Below are positions 8,075 to 16,729 of a stretch of DNA of 64,000 bases, in pieces (position 1 is the first letter of the stretch; each line of letters opens with the position of its first letter). The translations under genes were made by a program, and so were the position numbers. The DNA is from an uncultured Clostridia bacterium (GTDB lineage Bacteria > Bacillota > Clostridia > Lachnospirales > Anaerotignaceae). The notes below the pieces were generated by a model. It did no database searches. It was not told where the DNA came from and saw only the letters and a program-made list of their open reading frames with translations. The stretch spans positions 62,001-126,000 of the forward strand of contig CALWRF010000040.1 in NCBI GenBank assembly GCA_944383885.1, read 5' to 3'.

Positions 8075-10171
8075 TTAATTTTGTTTAGTAAAATCAGGGA
8101 CATACCCGTTTTTAAAGCCGCAGTTTACAGCATAATAGCCATTGTACTTTTCAGGCTTAATTAAAATATCAACATCATAATCGTTGCTGACTGTTGAATC
8201 AACAGCGCTGAAATATGCCTGGCTTCTTGCATAAACATTATCTAAAATCTCCTCCATCTGGTCAGTATCGGTAATTTCAACAGGTTCTGTATCATCAATA
8301 TAATTATAGACTGTTATTGATAAAATATCTTCTTTGCCTACTTTTGCGTTAATGTCTATTCCCTGCTTTGCCAAAACAGCTTTTGTATTTTCAAACGAAT
8401 CAAAAACCGGGAATTCATAATAAACATTTGTTGTATCATTGGAGCCGGTATTCTGGCTGCCTCCATTTACGCTGTCATTGTAAACAATTGCAAATACTTC
8501 CAAATATCCGCTGGCAAGAGTATTGTCTACATCGCTGAACGACATATTAATAAAGTCCTTTTTGTAAGCGTTTATAAGCTCGCTGTTTATATTCTCTTCT
8601 AACGATTCAGTTATAAAATCGTTGCTGTACCGTATTTTATATAAGCTTTCATATTTTGCAAATACACTGTCGAAAAGCTGAATATAATTTTCTTTAAAAT
8701 TTACGTCGTTAAAAATCCTGTTTAAAAGCTCTTCGTTTTCTTTGTAGTTAAAATATATATTTCTGTATACGTCCTTTCCGTTTGAAAGTGTATATTTCAT
8801 TGTTGCCGTTATAGTATACGGATTATCATTATAACTGTATCCTTTGCTGTAATTATCTATTTCCTGAGAAGCCGTATACGCTATGTCGCATAAAAGGGAC
8901 TTATCTGTTACATTCATTTTGCTGAATCTGTAATGGTCGCCTGTAACATTGTTATATTCATCATCATAAAAGCTGGCTCTGTTGCCAAAAGGTGTATCAA
9001 GCGATATTGTTCCGCTTACCAGTTTATTTTCATCAGGTACGTATTTGTCATAGCCTGTTATGTCAAATTTGAATAGAGCGAATATAAATCCCGCAATAAC
9101 GGCTGTATATATAATTGAGCGTTTGTCCTTAAAAGCGGCTTTCAAATCCTGCTCATAAATTGCCTGCATTACACAATGGCACAGTAAAATGCCTGCCACC
9201 AAACCAAATACCGCTCCGCCTAAGGAACCGCCGCTGGCTGACTCAAAGAATAACAAAAATACCAATGCAACAGGCACCATTATAAAGCGCTTTATAACTT
9301 TTTTGCTCTTCTTAAATGACATTGACTTTCCGCAGGACTCCGAAGGACGGGCTTTGTAAAGAAGAAAAGCTATAACTATGTACGCAATTATCAATACGGC
9401 TAAATGCAGTGCTGCTTTCTGCACTATTGGCAAAACACTCTGGCTTTCCCTAATAGCTGATGAAAAATCACCCTGAAATAAAAAGAATATTCCTACAGGC
9501 GAGAACCAAGTTTTAAAAAACTCTCCATCACTGTACTGGGTGTATGTTTTAAAATAATTGCTGAACATGCTTAAAAGCAGCATTTTTACGCCGTTTTCAT
9601 AGCATAAAAGGGTTGCCGCGCCTAAAACAGAAACCGGAAGGTTGCCTGTAAGCATAACAGCTATTACTGTTACGGCATAAACAGCTAAATAAAAAAGTGT
9701 GTTTACCCCAAAACTTACAAATGCCATTTTAATAGTATACGCATCGCTAACGCCGTATGTTCCCGCAATTATTATAGTTATTACCAAAAATATAAAATAC
9801 GGCACAACATACATAAGTATGCTGTTAATAAATATAACGGCAAAGCGTTTTTCTATACTTACCGGCACGCTTAAATACATATCCGTTTTCTTCCTGCTGT
9901 AAAGATATGAAAAACCATGTATAGCCGCAATTACGGCAAAAATTACGGTAACAACCATTATAAACGGATTTAAAACTGCTACATCTTTAAAAGAATTAAG
10001 CATTTGCACAGACAGCTGCTGTCCATCTGCGTATTTAATCAAAGAGCTGAAATTTAGCATTAATATTACCGGCAGCAGAAAGAAAAACATAATTGCGAAA
10101 AGCAGTATAGACCATGTCCTTCTTACAGCATTTTGTTTTAAATTAACCAAAAATGAGTTTTTTGATGTCAT
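8075..10171 (-). CDS. ABC transporter permease with extracellular domain (YtrC/DUF6449-like)
   Basis: 698 residues. The N-terminal ~390 residues contain many hydrophobic helices, with an early pair around 20-45 and others through about 340. The C-terminal ~300 residues are hydrophilic and probably outside the cell (VSGTISLDTPFGNRASFYDDEYNN onward). This matches the large single-chain permeases that accompany GntR-regulated ABC ATPases in Clostridia. The start at 10171 has a GGAGG site and overlaps the end of the ATPase gene by 29 bases; the extra 20 codons upstream are within the ATPase. The substrate is unknown. Related GntR/ABC sets respond to cell-wall antibiotics, which is only an analogy here. 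Confidence 0.85.
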   Translation of the reverse strand: MTSKNSFLVNLKQNAVRRTWSILLFAIMFFFLLPVILMLNFSSLIKYADGQQLSVQMLNSFKDVAVLNPFIMVVTVIFAVIAAIHGFSYLYSRKKTDMYLSVPVSIEKRFAVIFINSILMYVVPYFIFLVITIIIAGTYGVSDAYTIKMAFVSFGVNTLFYLAVYAVTVIAVMLTGNLPVSVLGAATLLCYENGVKMLLLSMFSNYFKTYTQYSDGEFFKTWFSPVGIFFLFQGDFSSAIRESQSVLPIVQKAALHLAVLIIAYIVIAFLLYKARPSESCGKSMSFKKSKKVIKRFIMVPVALVFLLFFESASGGSLGGAVFGLVAGILLCHCVMQAIYEQDLKAAFKDKRSIIYTAVIAGFIFALFKFDITGYDKYVPDENKLVSGTISLDTPFGNRASFYDDEYNNVTGDHYRFSKMNVTDKSLLCDIAYTASQEIDNYSKGYSYNDNPYTITATMKYTLSNGKDVYRNIYFNYKENEELLNRIFNDVNFKENYIQLFDSVFAKYESLYKIRYSNDFITESLEENINSELINAYKKDFINMSFSDVDNTLASGYLEVFAIVYNDSVNGGSQNTGSNDTTNVYYEFPVFDSFENTKAVLAKQGIDINAKVGKEDILSITVYNYIDDTEPVEITDTDQMEEILDNVYARSQAYFSAVDSTVSNDYDVDILIKPEKYNGYYAVNCGFKNGYVPDFTKQN

Positions 10172-11048
10172 AGCCCGCAACCTCCGTTTCGCTAATAAAT
10201 ATTTCTTCCAGTGATAATGGAAGCACTTCAAAGAATACTGTTTCTAAAGAAGCAAATAATCTTTCCACATTCTCCTGTGTTTCTCTTACAGTGTATGTAT
10301 GCAGCGATCCTCTCACATCGTCTTTTAATACATTCATTCCGCTTTCGGCTTTTTCACGTTCTTTTTCGTTTTTAAATACGCACTGTATTTTAAGTATTGA
10401 GCACTTCATTTCCTCAATATCCCTTGATAAAAGAACCCCGCCTTTGTGAAGAAGACCTACATGGTCGCATATATCTTCCAGTTCTCTTAAATTATGAGAA
10501 GCTATAATAGGCGTAAGCTGTCTTTTTTCAATCTCACTTGCAAATATGCTTTTTATGCTCTGCCTTATAACCGGGTCAAGTCCGTCGAATGTTTCATCAC
10601 ATATTAAATATTTAGTATTTGCGCATATACCTAAAAGAAGTATAAGCTGGCGTTTCATGCCCTTTGAGAAAGTATTAATCTTTCTTTCCGCATCTAAACC
10701 AAATCTTATAAGGTATTCATAAAACGCGCCTTTGTCAAAACCGGCATATAGTTTGCTGTAATATCTTTCCATATCTTTGGCGTTTGCTGTTGCAAAAAAG
10801 TACTGGTCATCGGATATAAAAAAGAACTTGCTTTTAGCTGATACATTGTTATATACATTTTCACCGTCTATAAGCACTTTTCCGCTGTCAGGCTTTAATA
10901 TGCCTGTCATAATACGCATTACGGTGCTTTTTCCAGCGCCGTTTGTGCCAATAAGCCCAAAAACAGAGCCTTCTTTAATTGTAACGCTTATATTGTCAAC
11001 AGCTTTAATTCCGTCAAAAGACTTATTTAAACCAATAAGCTCTATCAT
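10143..11048 (-). CDS. ABC transporter ATP-binding protein (YtrB-like)
   Basis: 301 residues. Walker A GTNGAGKST (34-42), signature FSKGMKRQ (127-134, the degenerate form usual in antibiotic-type ABC-2 exporters), Walker B YLICDETFDGLD (147-158) and the switch His185. The ~90-residue C-terminal extension is also usual in this subfamily. It energises the large permease encoded next, with which it overlaps. Its ATG overlaps the GntR stop by four bases, so translation is probably coupled. Confidence 0.95.
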   Translation of the reverse strand: MIELIGLNKSFDGIKAVDNISVTIKEGSVFGLIGTNGAGKSTVMRIMTGILKPDSGKVLIDGENVYNNVSAKSKFFFISDDQYFFATANAKDMERYYSKLYAGFDKGAFYEYLIRFGLDAERKINTFSKGMKRQLILLLGICANTKYLICDETFDGLDPVIRQSIKSIFASEIEKRQLTPIIASHNLRELEDICDHVGLLHKGGVLLSRDIEEMKCSILKIQCVFKNEKEREKAESGMNVLKDDVRGSLHTYTVRETQENVERLFASLETVFFEVLPLSLEEIFISETEVAGYDIKKLIFG

Positions 11049-11410
11049 AAACTCATCTCCTTCCCAAGAATGTAGGCAGCTATTTTTTCCCGCTTTATCC
11101 CCACACTTTCAGCTTCTTCACAAAGCTTATCAAATTTTATCTGAATTTCACCTATTTTGTATTTTAAATATTCCTTTCCGGAAGAAACAAAATTGCCCCG
11201 CCCCTTAATAGTATAAATAAATCCTCGCCTTTCAAGCTCTGCATAAGCTTTTTGTATTGTATTGGGATTAATTGAAAGCTCCATAGCAAGACTCCTTACA
11301 GACGGCATCTGGCTGTCAGCTTCAAATACCCCTTTAACAATAAGTGTTTGAAATTTTTCCACTATTTGCTCGTAAATAGGTCTTGAATCTTTATAATCAA
11401 TAACAATCAT
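11045..11410 (-). CDS. GntR-family regulator, YtrA subfamily
   Basis: 121 residues, the short GntR class. The winged helix-turn-helix fills residues ~8-75 (DSRPIYEQIVEKF, LPSVRSLAMELSINPNTIQKAYAEL-type helix pair, then FIYTIKGRGNFV wing). The short C-terminal helix pair serves for dimerisation and has no ligand-binding domain. YtrA regulators repress their own ABC operon. This gene leads the operon with a four-base overlap to the ATPase. TGTACTATTGCAACTAACACA-like sequence upstream (11440-11475) may hold its operator, but I could not define arms with confidence. Confidence 0.93.
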   Translation of the reverse strand: MIVIDYKDSRPIYEQIVEKFQTLIVKGVFEADSQMPSVRSLAMELSINPNTIQKAYAELERRGFIYTIKGRGNFVSSGKEYLKYKIGEIQIKFDKLCEEAESVGIKREKIAAYILGKEMSL

Positions 11411-11557
11411 TGCTTCAGCCCCCTTTCATTGAATTAAGTGTACTATTGCAACTAACACACTTAATATACACTATTACACCAATTATTTCAATACTTTTCA
11501 TATAAAATTAATTATTAATTTTTTACAGTTTATAAAAATTTTATTTATGCCAAAAAT

Positions 11558-11581
11558 AAAAGACCGCCAAAGCGGTCTTTT
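11558..11581 (-). terminator. Terminator of the 84-residue hypothetical gene
   Basis: AGACCGC (11561-11567) pairs with GCGGTCT (11572-11578), flanked by A and T runs, 18 bases past the stop codon. Confidence 0.8.
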
Positions 11582-11598
11582 ATTAAAGTATTCTGTTG

Positions 11599-11853
11599 TC
11601 AGCAAATATAATCATACCATTTCCAGTCAGCAGACATTAAAGAAGCAGCCGTTGGGTTTATGATTTCTGTTTCCAGTTCAAACTCTGTTTCAAAATCGTG
11701 GTAAGTTTCACCTTCTATAACGGCGCTGCCTGTCAAAATATATTTTTTGCCTTCACCTTCAATAAATTCTCCTGTAAGAAGAACATCATCATCTTCAATG
11801 TACACCTTGTTGGCTTCGTTTTTTATGTCTTCATCAGTAAAATCAAAGCGCAT
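11599..11853 (-). CDS. Hypothetical acidic protein
   Basis: 84 residues, not recognised. It is rich in Glu/Asp and predicted mostly beta, without a signal peptide or membrane segment. A perfect AAGGAGGAATTTTA-ATG start and its own downstream terminator support it as a real gene. It stands alone between the GntR operon and the divergent exonuclease. No function can be assigned. Confidence 0.7.
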   Translation of the reverse strand: MRFDFTDEDIKNEANKVYIEDDDVLLTGEFIEGEGKKYILTGSAVIEGETYHDFETEFELETEIINPTAASLMSADWKWYDYIC

Positions 11854-11987
11854 TAAAATTCCTCCTTTTTATAAAATATAACCTTTTTATAAAGTTTTTT
11901 CAATAAATAAGCTTATATTTCTTTTATAACTGGGTGAATGATGTTATAATATTTTCACGTGCATTATAGCCGTTATTGGAGGTATTT

Positions 11988-12731
11988 ATGAATCATATAG
12001 TAATTGATTTGGAGTTCAACCAATGCAGCAATACAAAAAAGAGTAAGCCAAACACATCTGCCGCAGAATGTCCTTTTGAAATAATACAGATAGGCGCCGT
12101 CAGGCTTAATGAAAAAATGGAAAAAACCGGCGAATTCTCATTTTTAATCAAACCTCAGATATATCCTAAAATAAATCCTATTGTTGAACGCATAACAGGC
12201 ATAACTGATGAAATATTAAAAGACTGCCCGTCGTTTCAGGAAGGCTATCAGTCTTTTGTTAAATTTGCCTGCGGCAATGACAGTATAATTTATACATGGG
12301 GAACTGACGATATTAAATCTCTTTACCGCAACATCAAATATTTTAAGTGTGATATAAACGCCTTAACCAAAAAATATATCAACATTCAGCCTACAGCGGC
12401 AAAACTGCTTCACTCCACATCTGGCGGAACAATAGGTCTTAAAAACGCCGCCGAACTCTTTGGAATCAATTTGGATTTAAAGTTCCATGACGCTTTAAAC
12501 GACGCATATTATACATCACTTATACTTCAGAAAATATATACCGAGCTGCCTGAGCCTTCTGTATTTAAAGAAAGCGACATACTGCCTAAAAAGAAAAACC
12601 ATGTTAAAATTGACACTCACGGTTTAATTAATTATTTTGAGCAGTCCCTTGAAAGGAAACTGACAGGCGAGGAAACAGCAATAATTCTTACCGCTTATAA
12701 ACTCGGCAGGAAACACAAGTATGAAAATTAA
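11988..12731 (+). CDS. 3'-5' exonuclease, DEDDh type (KapD/ERI-1-like)
   Basis: 247 residues. The DEDDh active site can be followed: VIDLEFN supplies the first Asp-Glu pair near residues 5-7, TWGTDDIKSL in the middle supplies the next Asp, and HDALNDAYYTSLI near residue 165 supplies the His and last Asp. The fold and length resemble the KapD/ERI-1 exoribonucleases rather than DNA polymerase epsilon subunits, so RNA trimming is likely. The start at 11988 has a GGAGG site with five bases of spacing. It is monocistronic with a strong terminator. Confidence 0.85.
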   Translation: MNHIVIDLEFNQCSNTKKSKPNTSAAECPFEIIQIGAVRLNEKMEKTGEFSFLIKPQIYPKINPIVERITGITDEILKDCPSFQEGYQSFVKFACGNDSIIYTWGTDDIKSLYRNIKYFKCDINALTKKYINIQPTAAKLLHSTSGGTIGLKNAAELFGINLDLKFHDALNDAYYTSLILQKIYTELPEPSVFKESDILPKKKNHVKIDTHGLINYFEQSLERKLTGEETAIILTAYKLGRKHKYEN

Positions 12732-12756
12732 AAGCAAAAATTTAATAAAAAAAATC

Positions 12757-12803
12757 CGGCAGCCTAAACCTTTTATTCTGTTTCAGGCTGCCGTTTTTTA
12801 TTA
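12757..12803 (+). terminator. Terminator of the exonuclease gene
   Basis: CGGCAGCCT and AGGCTGCCG arms around a ~20-base loop, followed by TTTTTT. Confidence 0.85.
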
Positions 12804-12832
12804 ATTCCTGAACATATTGCGCATTAAAAACA

Positions 12833-12860
12833 CCCTGCAAACTTGCTGTTTACAGGGCTT
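12833..12860 (-). terminator. Terminator after rplL
   Basis: Minus-strand hairpin GCCCTGTAAAC / GTTTGCAGGG followed by TTTTT. It ends the rplJL transcript 16 bases past the rplL stop, so rpoB is not part of this operon. Confidence 0.8.
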
Positions 12861-12875
12861 AATTTTATTTTTAAA

Positions 12876-13250
12876 TTATTTAAGTGTAACTTTAGCGCCA
12901 ACTTCTTCAAGTTTAGCTTTCATAGCTTCAGCTTCTTCTTTAGCTACGCCCTCTTTAAGTACCTTAGGAGCGCCGTCTACAGCCTCTTTAGCTTCTTTAA
13001 GACCAAGACCTGTTATTTCTCTAACAGCTTTGATAACCTTAATCTTCTCAGCCCCTACTTCTGTAAGCTCTACATCAAATTCGCTCTTTTCTTCAGCTGC
13101 TGCTGCTTCGCCGCCTGCTGCTACTACAGCTACGCCTGCTGCTGCAGATACGCCGAATTCTTCTTCACATGCTTTTACTAAATCGTTAAGTTCAACAACT
13201 GTAAGCTCTTTAACAGCTGCGATAATTTCTTCAATTGATAACTTTGCCAT
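12876..13250 (-). CDS. rplL: 50S ribosomal protein L7/L12
   Basis: 124 residues. It forms the flexible stalk dimers that recruit translation GTPases. The N-terminal dimerisation region ([22 protein letters not shown]), an Ala-rich hinge (~35-58) and the conserved C-terminal domain ([34 protein letters not shown]) are all clear. The start at 13250 follows a GGAGGTG site; the in-frame ATG three codons upstream lacks spacing. It follows rplJ by 52 bases and is expressed from the L10-leader promoter. In most Firmicutes rpoB comes next; here a terminator and an unrelated gene follow. Confidence 0.99.
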   Translation of the reverse strand: MAKLSIEEIIAAVKELTVVELNDLVKACEEEFGVSAAAGVAVVAAGGEAAAAEEKSEFDVELTEVGAEKIKVIKAVREITGLGLKEAKEAVDGAPKVLKEGVAKEEAEAMKAKLEEVGAKVTLK

Positions 13251-13302
13251 TATTAGCACCTCCGAATAAAATTAAATATACTCAATTAATAAGTTCCGTC
13301 CA

Positions 13303-13800
13303 TTATTCTGCCGCTGGGACATCTTTTTCAGCAACCTGTTTAATAACGCGAGCAAATGATGACATAGGGCTCTTGAAGCTTCCAAGAAGTCTTGAAAGAA
13401 GTACTTCTCTTGAAGGAATACCTGCAATAGCCTTTGTTCCTGCTGCGTCGTATAATGTATTTTCAATAACACTTGCTTTAAATTCAAGGTTTTCAAGGTT
13501 TTTAACAGCTTTATCAAGTATTGATGCTGCTGTTGTTGCCTCGCCATAGCTGAAAGCGAATGCGCTTGGACCCTCAAGGTACTGAGCAAGACCCTCAAAA
13601 GGAGTATCCTTTACAGCTAAAGTAACCATTGTATTTTTGTATACTTTATAGTCAACGCCTGCTTCTCTTAAGCTTTTTCTAAGTGCTGTGTCCTGCTCAA
13701 CTGTAAGACCTCTCGCATCAACAACAACAACTGATGCAGCTCTTGAAAGCTTGTCTTTAATTTCATTAACTATAACTTGCTTAGCTTCTATTTTTGCCAT
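13303..13800 (-). CDS. rplJ: 50S ribosomal protein L10
   Basis: 165 residues, normal length. It anchors the L7/L12 dimers to 23S rRNA. The N-terminal rRNA-binding part (KQVIVNEIKDKL, VVVDARGLTVEQDTALRKSLREAGVDYKVYKN) and the C-terminal helix that binds L7/L12 are present. Translation and transcription are controlled by the L10 leader directly upstream, where the L10-L12 complex binds its own mRNA. Confidence 0.98.
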   Translation of the reverse strand: MAKIEAKQVIVNEIKDKLSRAASVVVVDARGLTVEQDTALRKSLREAGVDYKVYKNTMVTLAVKDTPFEGLAQYLEGPSAFAFSYGEATTAASILDKAVKNLENLEFKASVIENTLYDAAGTKAIAGIPSREVLLSRLLGSFKSPMSSFARVIKQVAEKDVPAAE

Positions 13801-13865
13801 TGTTACACCTCCCTGTATGTTAATTCAAATATGTCTGCCTGAACAGAATATTAAATTTAATACAT

Positions 13866-13990
13866 TAAAAAAGCTTTCCCGCCCATAGACAGGAAAGCCC
13901 GATTTAACAAAATCACAATTCCTCGGCTGGCAAGCAAAAGCTTTTACGCCAAAAGCACCAGCTGTCTACGGCAGTATTCAAATTCGACTT
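13866..13990 (-). ncRNA. Ribosomal protein L10 leader with attenuator
   Basis: The minus strand carries the conserved L10-leader core (CCGTAGACAGCTGGTGC, then CTTGCCAGCCGAGG). A terminator hairpin GCTTTCC...GGGAAAGC (arms 13873-13880 and 13892-13898) is followed by TTTTTT before rplJ. In known leaders the L10-(L12) complex binds the kink-turn part and reduces rplJL expression. Recognition is from sequence pattern. Confidence 0.9.
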
Positions 13991-13994
13991 AACT

Positions 13995-14023
13995 ATATTA
14001 TCACATTAATACATATATGTCAA
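13995..14023 (-). promoter_or_regulatory. Sigma-A promoter of the rplJ-rplL operon
   Basis: Minus-strand TTGACA (14023-14018), 17 bases, TAATAT (14000-13995), just upstream of the L10 leader. Confidence 0.85.
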
Positions 14024-14055
14024 CATATTCTTCCATACCGCCGCAATAAAATTAA

Positions 14056-14751
14056 TTACTCGCTGATTTTAGCTGTATTAATCTTAATTCCAGGACCCAT
14101 TGTGGAAGCTATAACAACACTTCTAAGGTACTGACCTTTAGCAGCCTGTGGTTTTGCTTTTATAATTGCACTCATAAGAGTCTGGAAGTTTTCTGTTAAC
14201 TTTTCTGAACCAAAAGAAACTTTTCCGATTGGAACATGGATGATATTTGTTTTGTCAAGACGGTATTCAATTTTACCGGCTTTAATTTCCTTAACAGCCT
14301 TAGCAACATCCATAGTAACTGTGCCTGCCTTTGGGTTAGGCATTAAGCCTTTAGGTCCGAGAACACGTCCTAAACGGCCAACAACACCCATCATATCAGG
14401 TGTAGCTACTACTACATCGTAATCAAACCAGTTTTCGTTATGAATCTTAGGAACAAGTTCCTGACCGCCTACGAAATCTGCGCCTGCTTCTAAAGCTTCG
14501 TCAACTTTATTGCCTTTAGCAAATACTAAAACACGAACTGTTTTACCTGTACCGTGTGGAAGAACAACGGCACCACGAACCTGCTGATCAGCATGTCTGC
14601 TGTCAACACCCAAACGGATATGTGCTTCAACAGTTTCATCAAATTTAGCTGATGATGTCTGCTGAACAAGATTTATAGCATCAGCTGTATCATAAGCTGT
14701 TGCGCTATTAACAAGTTTTGCTTTTTCTAAATATTTCTTTCCTCTTTTCAC
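14056..14751 (-). CDS. rplA: 50S ribosomal protein L1
   Basis: 231 residues. It binds 23S rRNA at the E-site stalk and, in many bacteria, represses its own rplKA mRNA. The signature [25 protein letters not shown] start and [22 protein letters not shown] core are clear. The start codon is GTG (14751-14749), preceded by AAGGAGGAC. An L1-binding-site-like motif (14761-14797) lies just before it. It follows rplK by 70 bases. Confidence 0.98.
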   Translation of the reverse strand: MKRGKKYLEKAKLVNSATAYDTADAINLVQQTSSAKFDETVEAHIRLGVDSRHADQQVRGAVVLPHGTGKTVRVLVFAKGNKVDEALEAGADFVGGQELVPKIHNENWFDYDVVVATPDMMGVVGRLGRVLGPKGLMPNPKAGTVTMDVAKAVKEIKAGKIEYRLDKTNIIHVPIGKVSFGSEKLTENFQTLMSAIIKAKPQAAKGQYLRSVVIASTMGPGIKINTAKISE

Positions 14752-14760
14752 TTTCGTGTC

Positions 14761-14797
14761 CTCCTTATGTGGTAATATCGGGAGTAATCCCTCCCAC
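14761..14797 (-). promoter_or_regulatory. L1-binding-type leader motif before rplA
   Basis: Minus-strand GTGGGAGGG, then ACTCCC (pairing GGGAG), then TACCACAT and the AAGGAGG ribosome site. The same arrangement occurs before rplK at 15253-15298. It resembles the L1 operator, which mimics the 23S rRNA L1 site. Confidence 0.6.
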
Positions 14798-14821
14798 TTG
14801 GATAAGCCAAATGCTTATCTA

Positions 14822-15247
14822 TTATTCTTCAACAACAATACCCATGCTTCTTGCTGTACCGCAAATCATGCTGTAAGCAGCGTCAACAGTAGCGGCGTTA
14901 AGGTCAGGCATTTTAAGCTCAGCTATTTTCATAACCTCGTCTTTAGAAATTTTAGCTACCTTTGTTTTGTTAGGTACGCCTGAACCTGACTCGATTTTGC
15001 ATGCTTTCTTAAGAAGAACTGCTGCCGGCGGAGTCTTTGTAATAAATGTAAAGCTTCTGTCAGCATAAACTGTAATAACTACAGGAATAATAAGACCTGC
15101 CTGCTGAGCTGTTTTCTCGTTAAACTCTTTGCAAAAGCCCATAATGTTAAGACCATGCTGACCAAGAGCCGGACCAACCGGTGGAGCTGGTGTTGCCTTT
15201 CCAGCCGCAATCTGTAATTTAATATAACCTGTTACTTTCTTTGCCAT
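14822..15247 (-). CDS. rplK: 50S ribosomal protein L11
   Basis: 141 residues, normal length. It forms the GTPase-associated centre with the 1060 region of 23S rRNA. The N-terminal [28 protein letters not shown] and the C-terminal rRNA-binding domain with [22 protein letters not shown] are conserved. First of the rplKA pair, about 115 bases after nusG. A leader motif like the L1 operator precedes it. Confidence 0.98.
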   Translation of the reverse strand: MAKKVTGYIKLQIAAGKATPAPPVGPALGQHGLNIMGFCKEFNEKTAQQAGLIIPVVITVYADRSFTFITKTPPAAVLLKKACKIESGSGVPNKTKVAKISKDEVMKIAELKMPDLNAATVDAAYSMICGTARSMGIVVEE

Positions 15248-15252
15248 GTCGG

Positions 15253-15298
15253 CACCTCCTATAATGTGGTAAATAACGGGGATTTATTTCCCTCCCAC
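15253..15298 (-). promoter_or_regulatory. L1-binding-type leader motif before rplK
   Basis: Minus-strand GTGGGAGGG, a short AT stretch, CCCC (pairing), then TTACCACAT and AGGAGGTG as the ribosome site. It is the partner of the motif at 14761-14797 and places L1-type repression over the rplK start. Confidence 0.6.
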
Positions 15299-15361
15299 GC
15301 GCAGTATAATCTCCGCGCAAAACTAACGTCAACTTAAATTTTATTCCTCAGCGGAATAATA

Positions 15362-15931
15362 TTAATCAATTTTTTCAAGCTGGGTATAATCAAGCTCAAC
15401 TGGTGTTTCTCTGCCGAAAATAGAAAGCATAACAACAACAGTGCGCTTGCCTTCATTAATTTCTTTGATAATTCCAGTAGAATCGGCGAAAGGCCCGCTT
15501 GATACCCTTACGCCTTCTCCAAGCTCAAAGTTAACATTAAATGTGCTCTCTTCAATACCCATAGCAATTACTTCCTCATCTGAAAGAGGAACAGGCTTGC
15601 TTCCAGGGCCAACAAAACTTGTAACGCCTCTTGTGTTTCTTACAACATACCATGTTTCGTCGTTCATAATCATTTTAAGCAGCACATAACCGGGATAAGT
15701 CTTTCTCTGGACAACTTTTTTCTGTCCGTTCTTCTCTTCCACTTCGTCTTTAAGAGGAACGCTTACCTCAAAAATCTGGTCCTGCATGCCTCTGTTTTCG
15801 ACTATCTTTTCAATGTTAGCTTTTACCTTGTTTTCATAGCCCGAATAAGTATGGACAACATACCATCTGGCTACCTGCTCATTACTGTCAGGCAGGCTGC
15901 TGTTTTCAGCGTTTAAATTTTCCTCAGACAT
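15362..15931 (-). CDS. nusG: Transcription termination/antitermination factor NusG
   Basis: 189 residues. It binds the RNA polymerase clamp and affects elongation and pausing. The N-terminal NGN domain (RWYVVHTYSGYENKVKANIEK) and the C-terminal KOW domain (GEGVRVSSGPFADSTGIIKEIN) are complete. Residues 1-20 are an acidic, Asn/Ser-rich extension. I place the start at 15931 (MSEENLN) because AAGGA lies eight bases upstream; the ATG three codons earlier abuts the ribosome site. It follows secE by 21 bases. Confidence 0.97.
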   Translation of the reverse strand: MSEENLNAENSSLPDSNEQVARWYVVHTYSGYENKVKANIEKIVENRGMQDQIFEVSVPLKDEVEEKNGQKKVVQRKTYPGYVLLKMIMNDETWYVVRNTRGVTSFVGPGSKPVPLSDEEVIAMGIEESTFNVNFELGEGVRVSSGPFADSTGIIKEINEGKRTVVVMLSIFGRETPVELDYTQLEKID

Positions 15932-15952
15932 ACTATCCATCCTTCATGCTTC

Positions 15953-16228
15953 TTAGTTTAAAACATTAATAAGCAAAGCCTGTAATTGGGAAAAAACAGT
16001 ATCCATGCAGAATACAACAACGCCAATAAATATTGAAGTAACAATAACCGTACCGGTTTTTTTAATTACTTCGCTTTTATTAGGCCAAACTATTTTTTTG
16101 AATTCCGCTTTATGGTCTGCCACTAACTCGCCAAAACCCGGTTTCTGGTTTTTCGCGGCGCTGTTAGCTTTTTTCGGCTCTTTTTGTTCCTTTGGGTTGT
16201 TCGTATTGTTCTGATTGTTTTCATCCAT
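15953..16228 (-). CDS. secE: Preprotein translocase subunit SecE
   Basis: 91 residues. It is the essential single-helix subunit of the SecYEG channel. A charged, Asn/Lys-rich N-terminus (~1-35) is followed by the conserved amphipathic VADHKAEFKKIVWPNKSEV and one membrane helix (~60-82). The length is typical for Clostridia, which have the short form. It lies between rpmG and nusG as in most bacteria. Confidence 0.96.
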   Translation of the reverse strand: MDENNQNNTNNPKEQKEPKKANSAAKNQKPGFGELVADHKAEFKKIVWPNKSEVIKKTGTVIVTSIFIGVVVFCMDTVFSQLQALLINVLN

Positions 16229-16271
16229 AAATTTAGTCCCACATCCTTTTCAGGTTGCTGTACACAAAACC

Positions 16272-16421
16272 TTATTTTGTTTCTTTGTGTAAAGTATGTG
16301 TTTTGCAGAATTTACAATACTTTTTAATTTCCATTCTGTCTGGCTGAGTTTTTTTGTCCTTTGTTGTTTCGTAGTTTCTCTGCTTACACTCTGTACACGC
16401 CAAAGTAATTTTGGTTCTCAT
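16272..16421 (-). CDS. rpmG: 50S ribosomal protein L33
   Basis: 49 residues, short but unmistakable. It begins [20 protein letters not shown] and ends in [14 protein letters not shown]. Both zinc-binding Cys pairs are present (CTEC and CKFC), making it a C+ type L33. GGAGG lies ten bases upstream. It is the first gene of the rpmG-secE-nusG-rplK-rplA run, 43 bases before secE, with a consensus promoter at 16490-16519. Confidence 0.97.
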   Translation of the reverse strand: MRTKITLACTECKQRNYETTKDKKTQPDRMEIKKYCKFCKTHTLHKETK

Positions 16422-16489
16422 AAAAGTTACACCTCCGTCTCAAGATACAAAATTACGCATAAAAAAAAGACTTACGTCTAACGAGTACA

Positions 16490-16519
16490 ATTCTATCATA
16501 ACCAATATTATGTTGTCAA
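16490..16519 (-). promoter_or_regulatory. Sigma-A promoter of rpmG-secE-nusG-rplKA
   Basis: Minus-strand TTGACA (16519-16514), 18 bases, then TGATAGAAT with an extended -10 (TAGAAT 16495-16490), about 70 bases before rpmG. Confidence 0.85.
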
Positions 16520-16633
16520 TACACGAAATATATTTAAAACTAAAATTTACATAACATCGTTAAAATTCAATTATAGTTGTTCTTTTTATTTGATATTTAA
16601 TTGCCAATACATAAATTTTCATATTTTCACCAT

Positions 16634-16654
16634 AAAACAAATTATATTTGTTTT
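16634..16654. promoter_or_regulatory. Palindromic operator candidate for the XRE regulator
   Basis: AAAACAAAT (16634-16642), TAT, ATTTGTTTT (16646-16654) is a perfect 9-bp inverted repeat. A further half-site TACAAAT follows at 16657-16663. The gap 16422-16729 otherwise holds only the rpmG promoter. It lies about 75 bases upstream of the XRE gene start, near where its promoter should be. Confidence 0.5.
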
Positions 16655-16729
16655 AATACAAATAAAATTCACTATATAGAGTTTAAAAAATGCCCTATCC
16701 TGTTACTAATGAACAGGGAGGTGTAATTA

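Noticed and set aside
12817..13269. Open frames antisense to rplL
   Set aside because: Low-complexity Ser/Ala-rich translation mirrors the Ala-rich L7/L12 hinge; not a gene.
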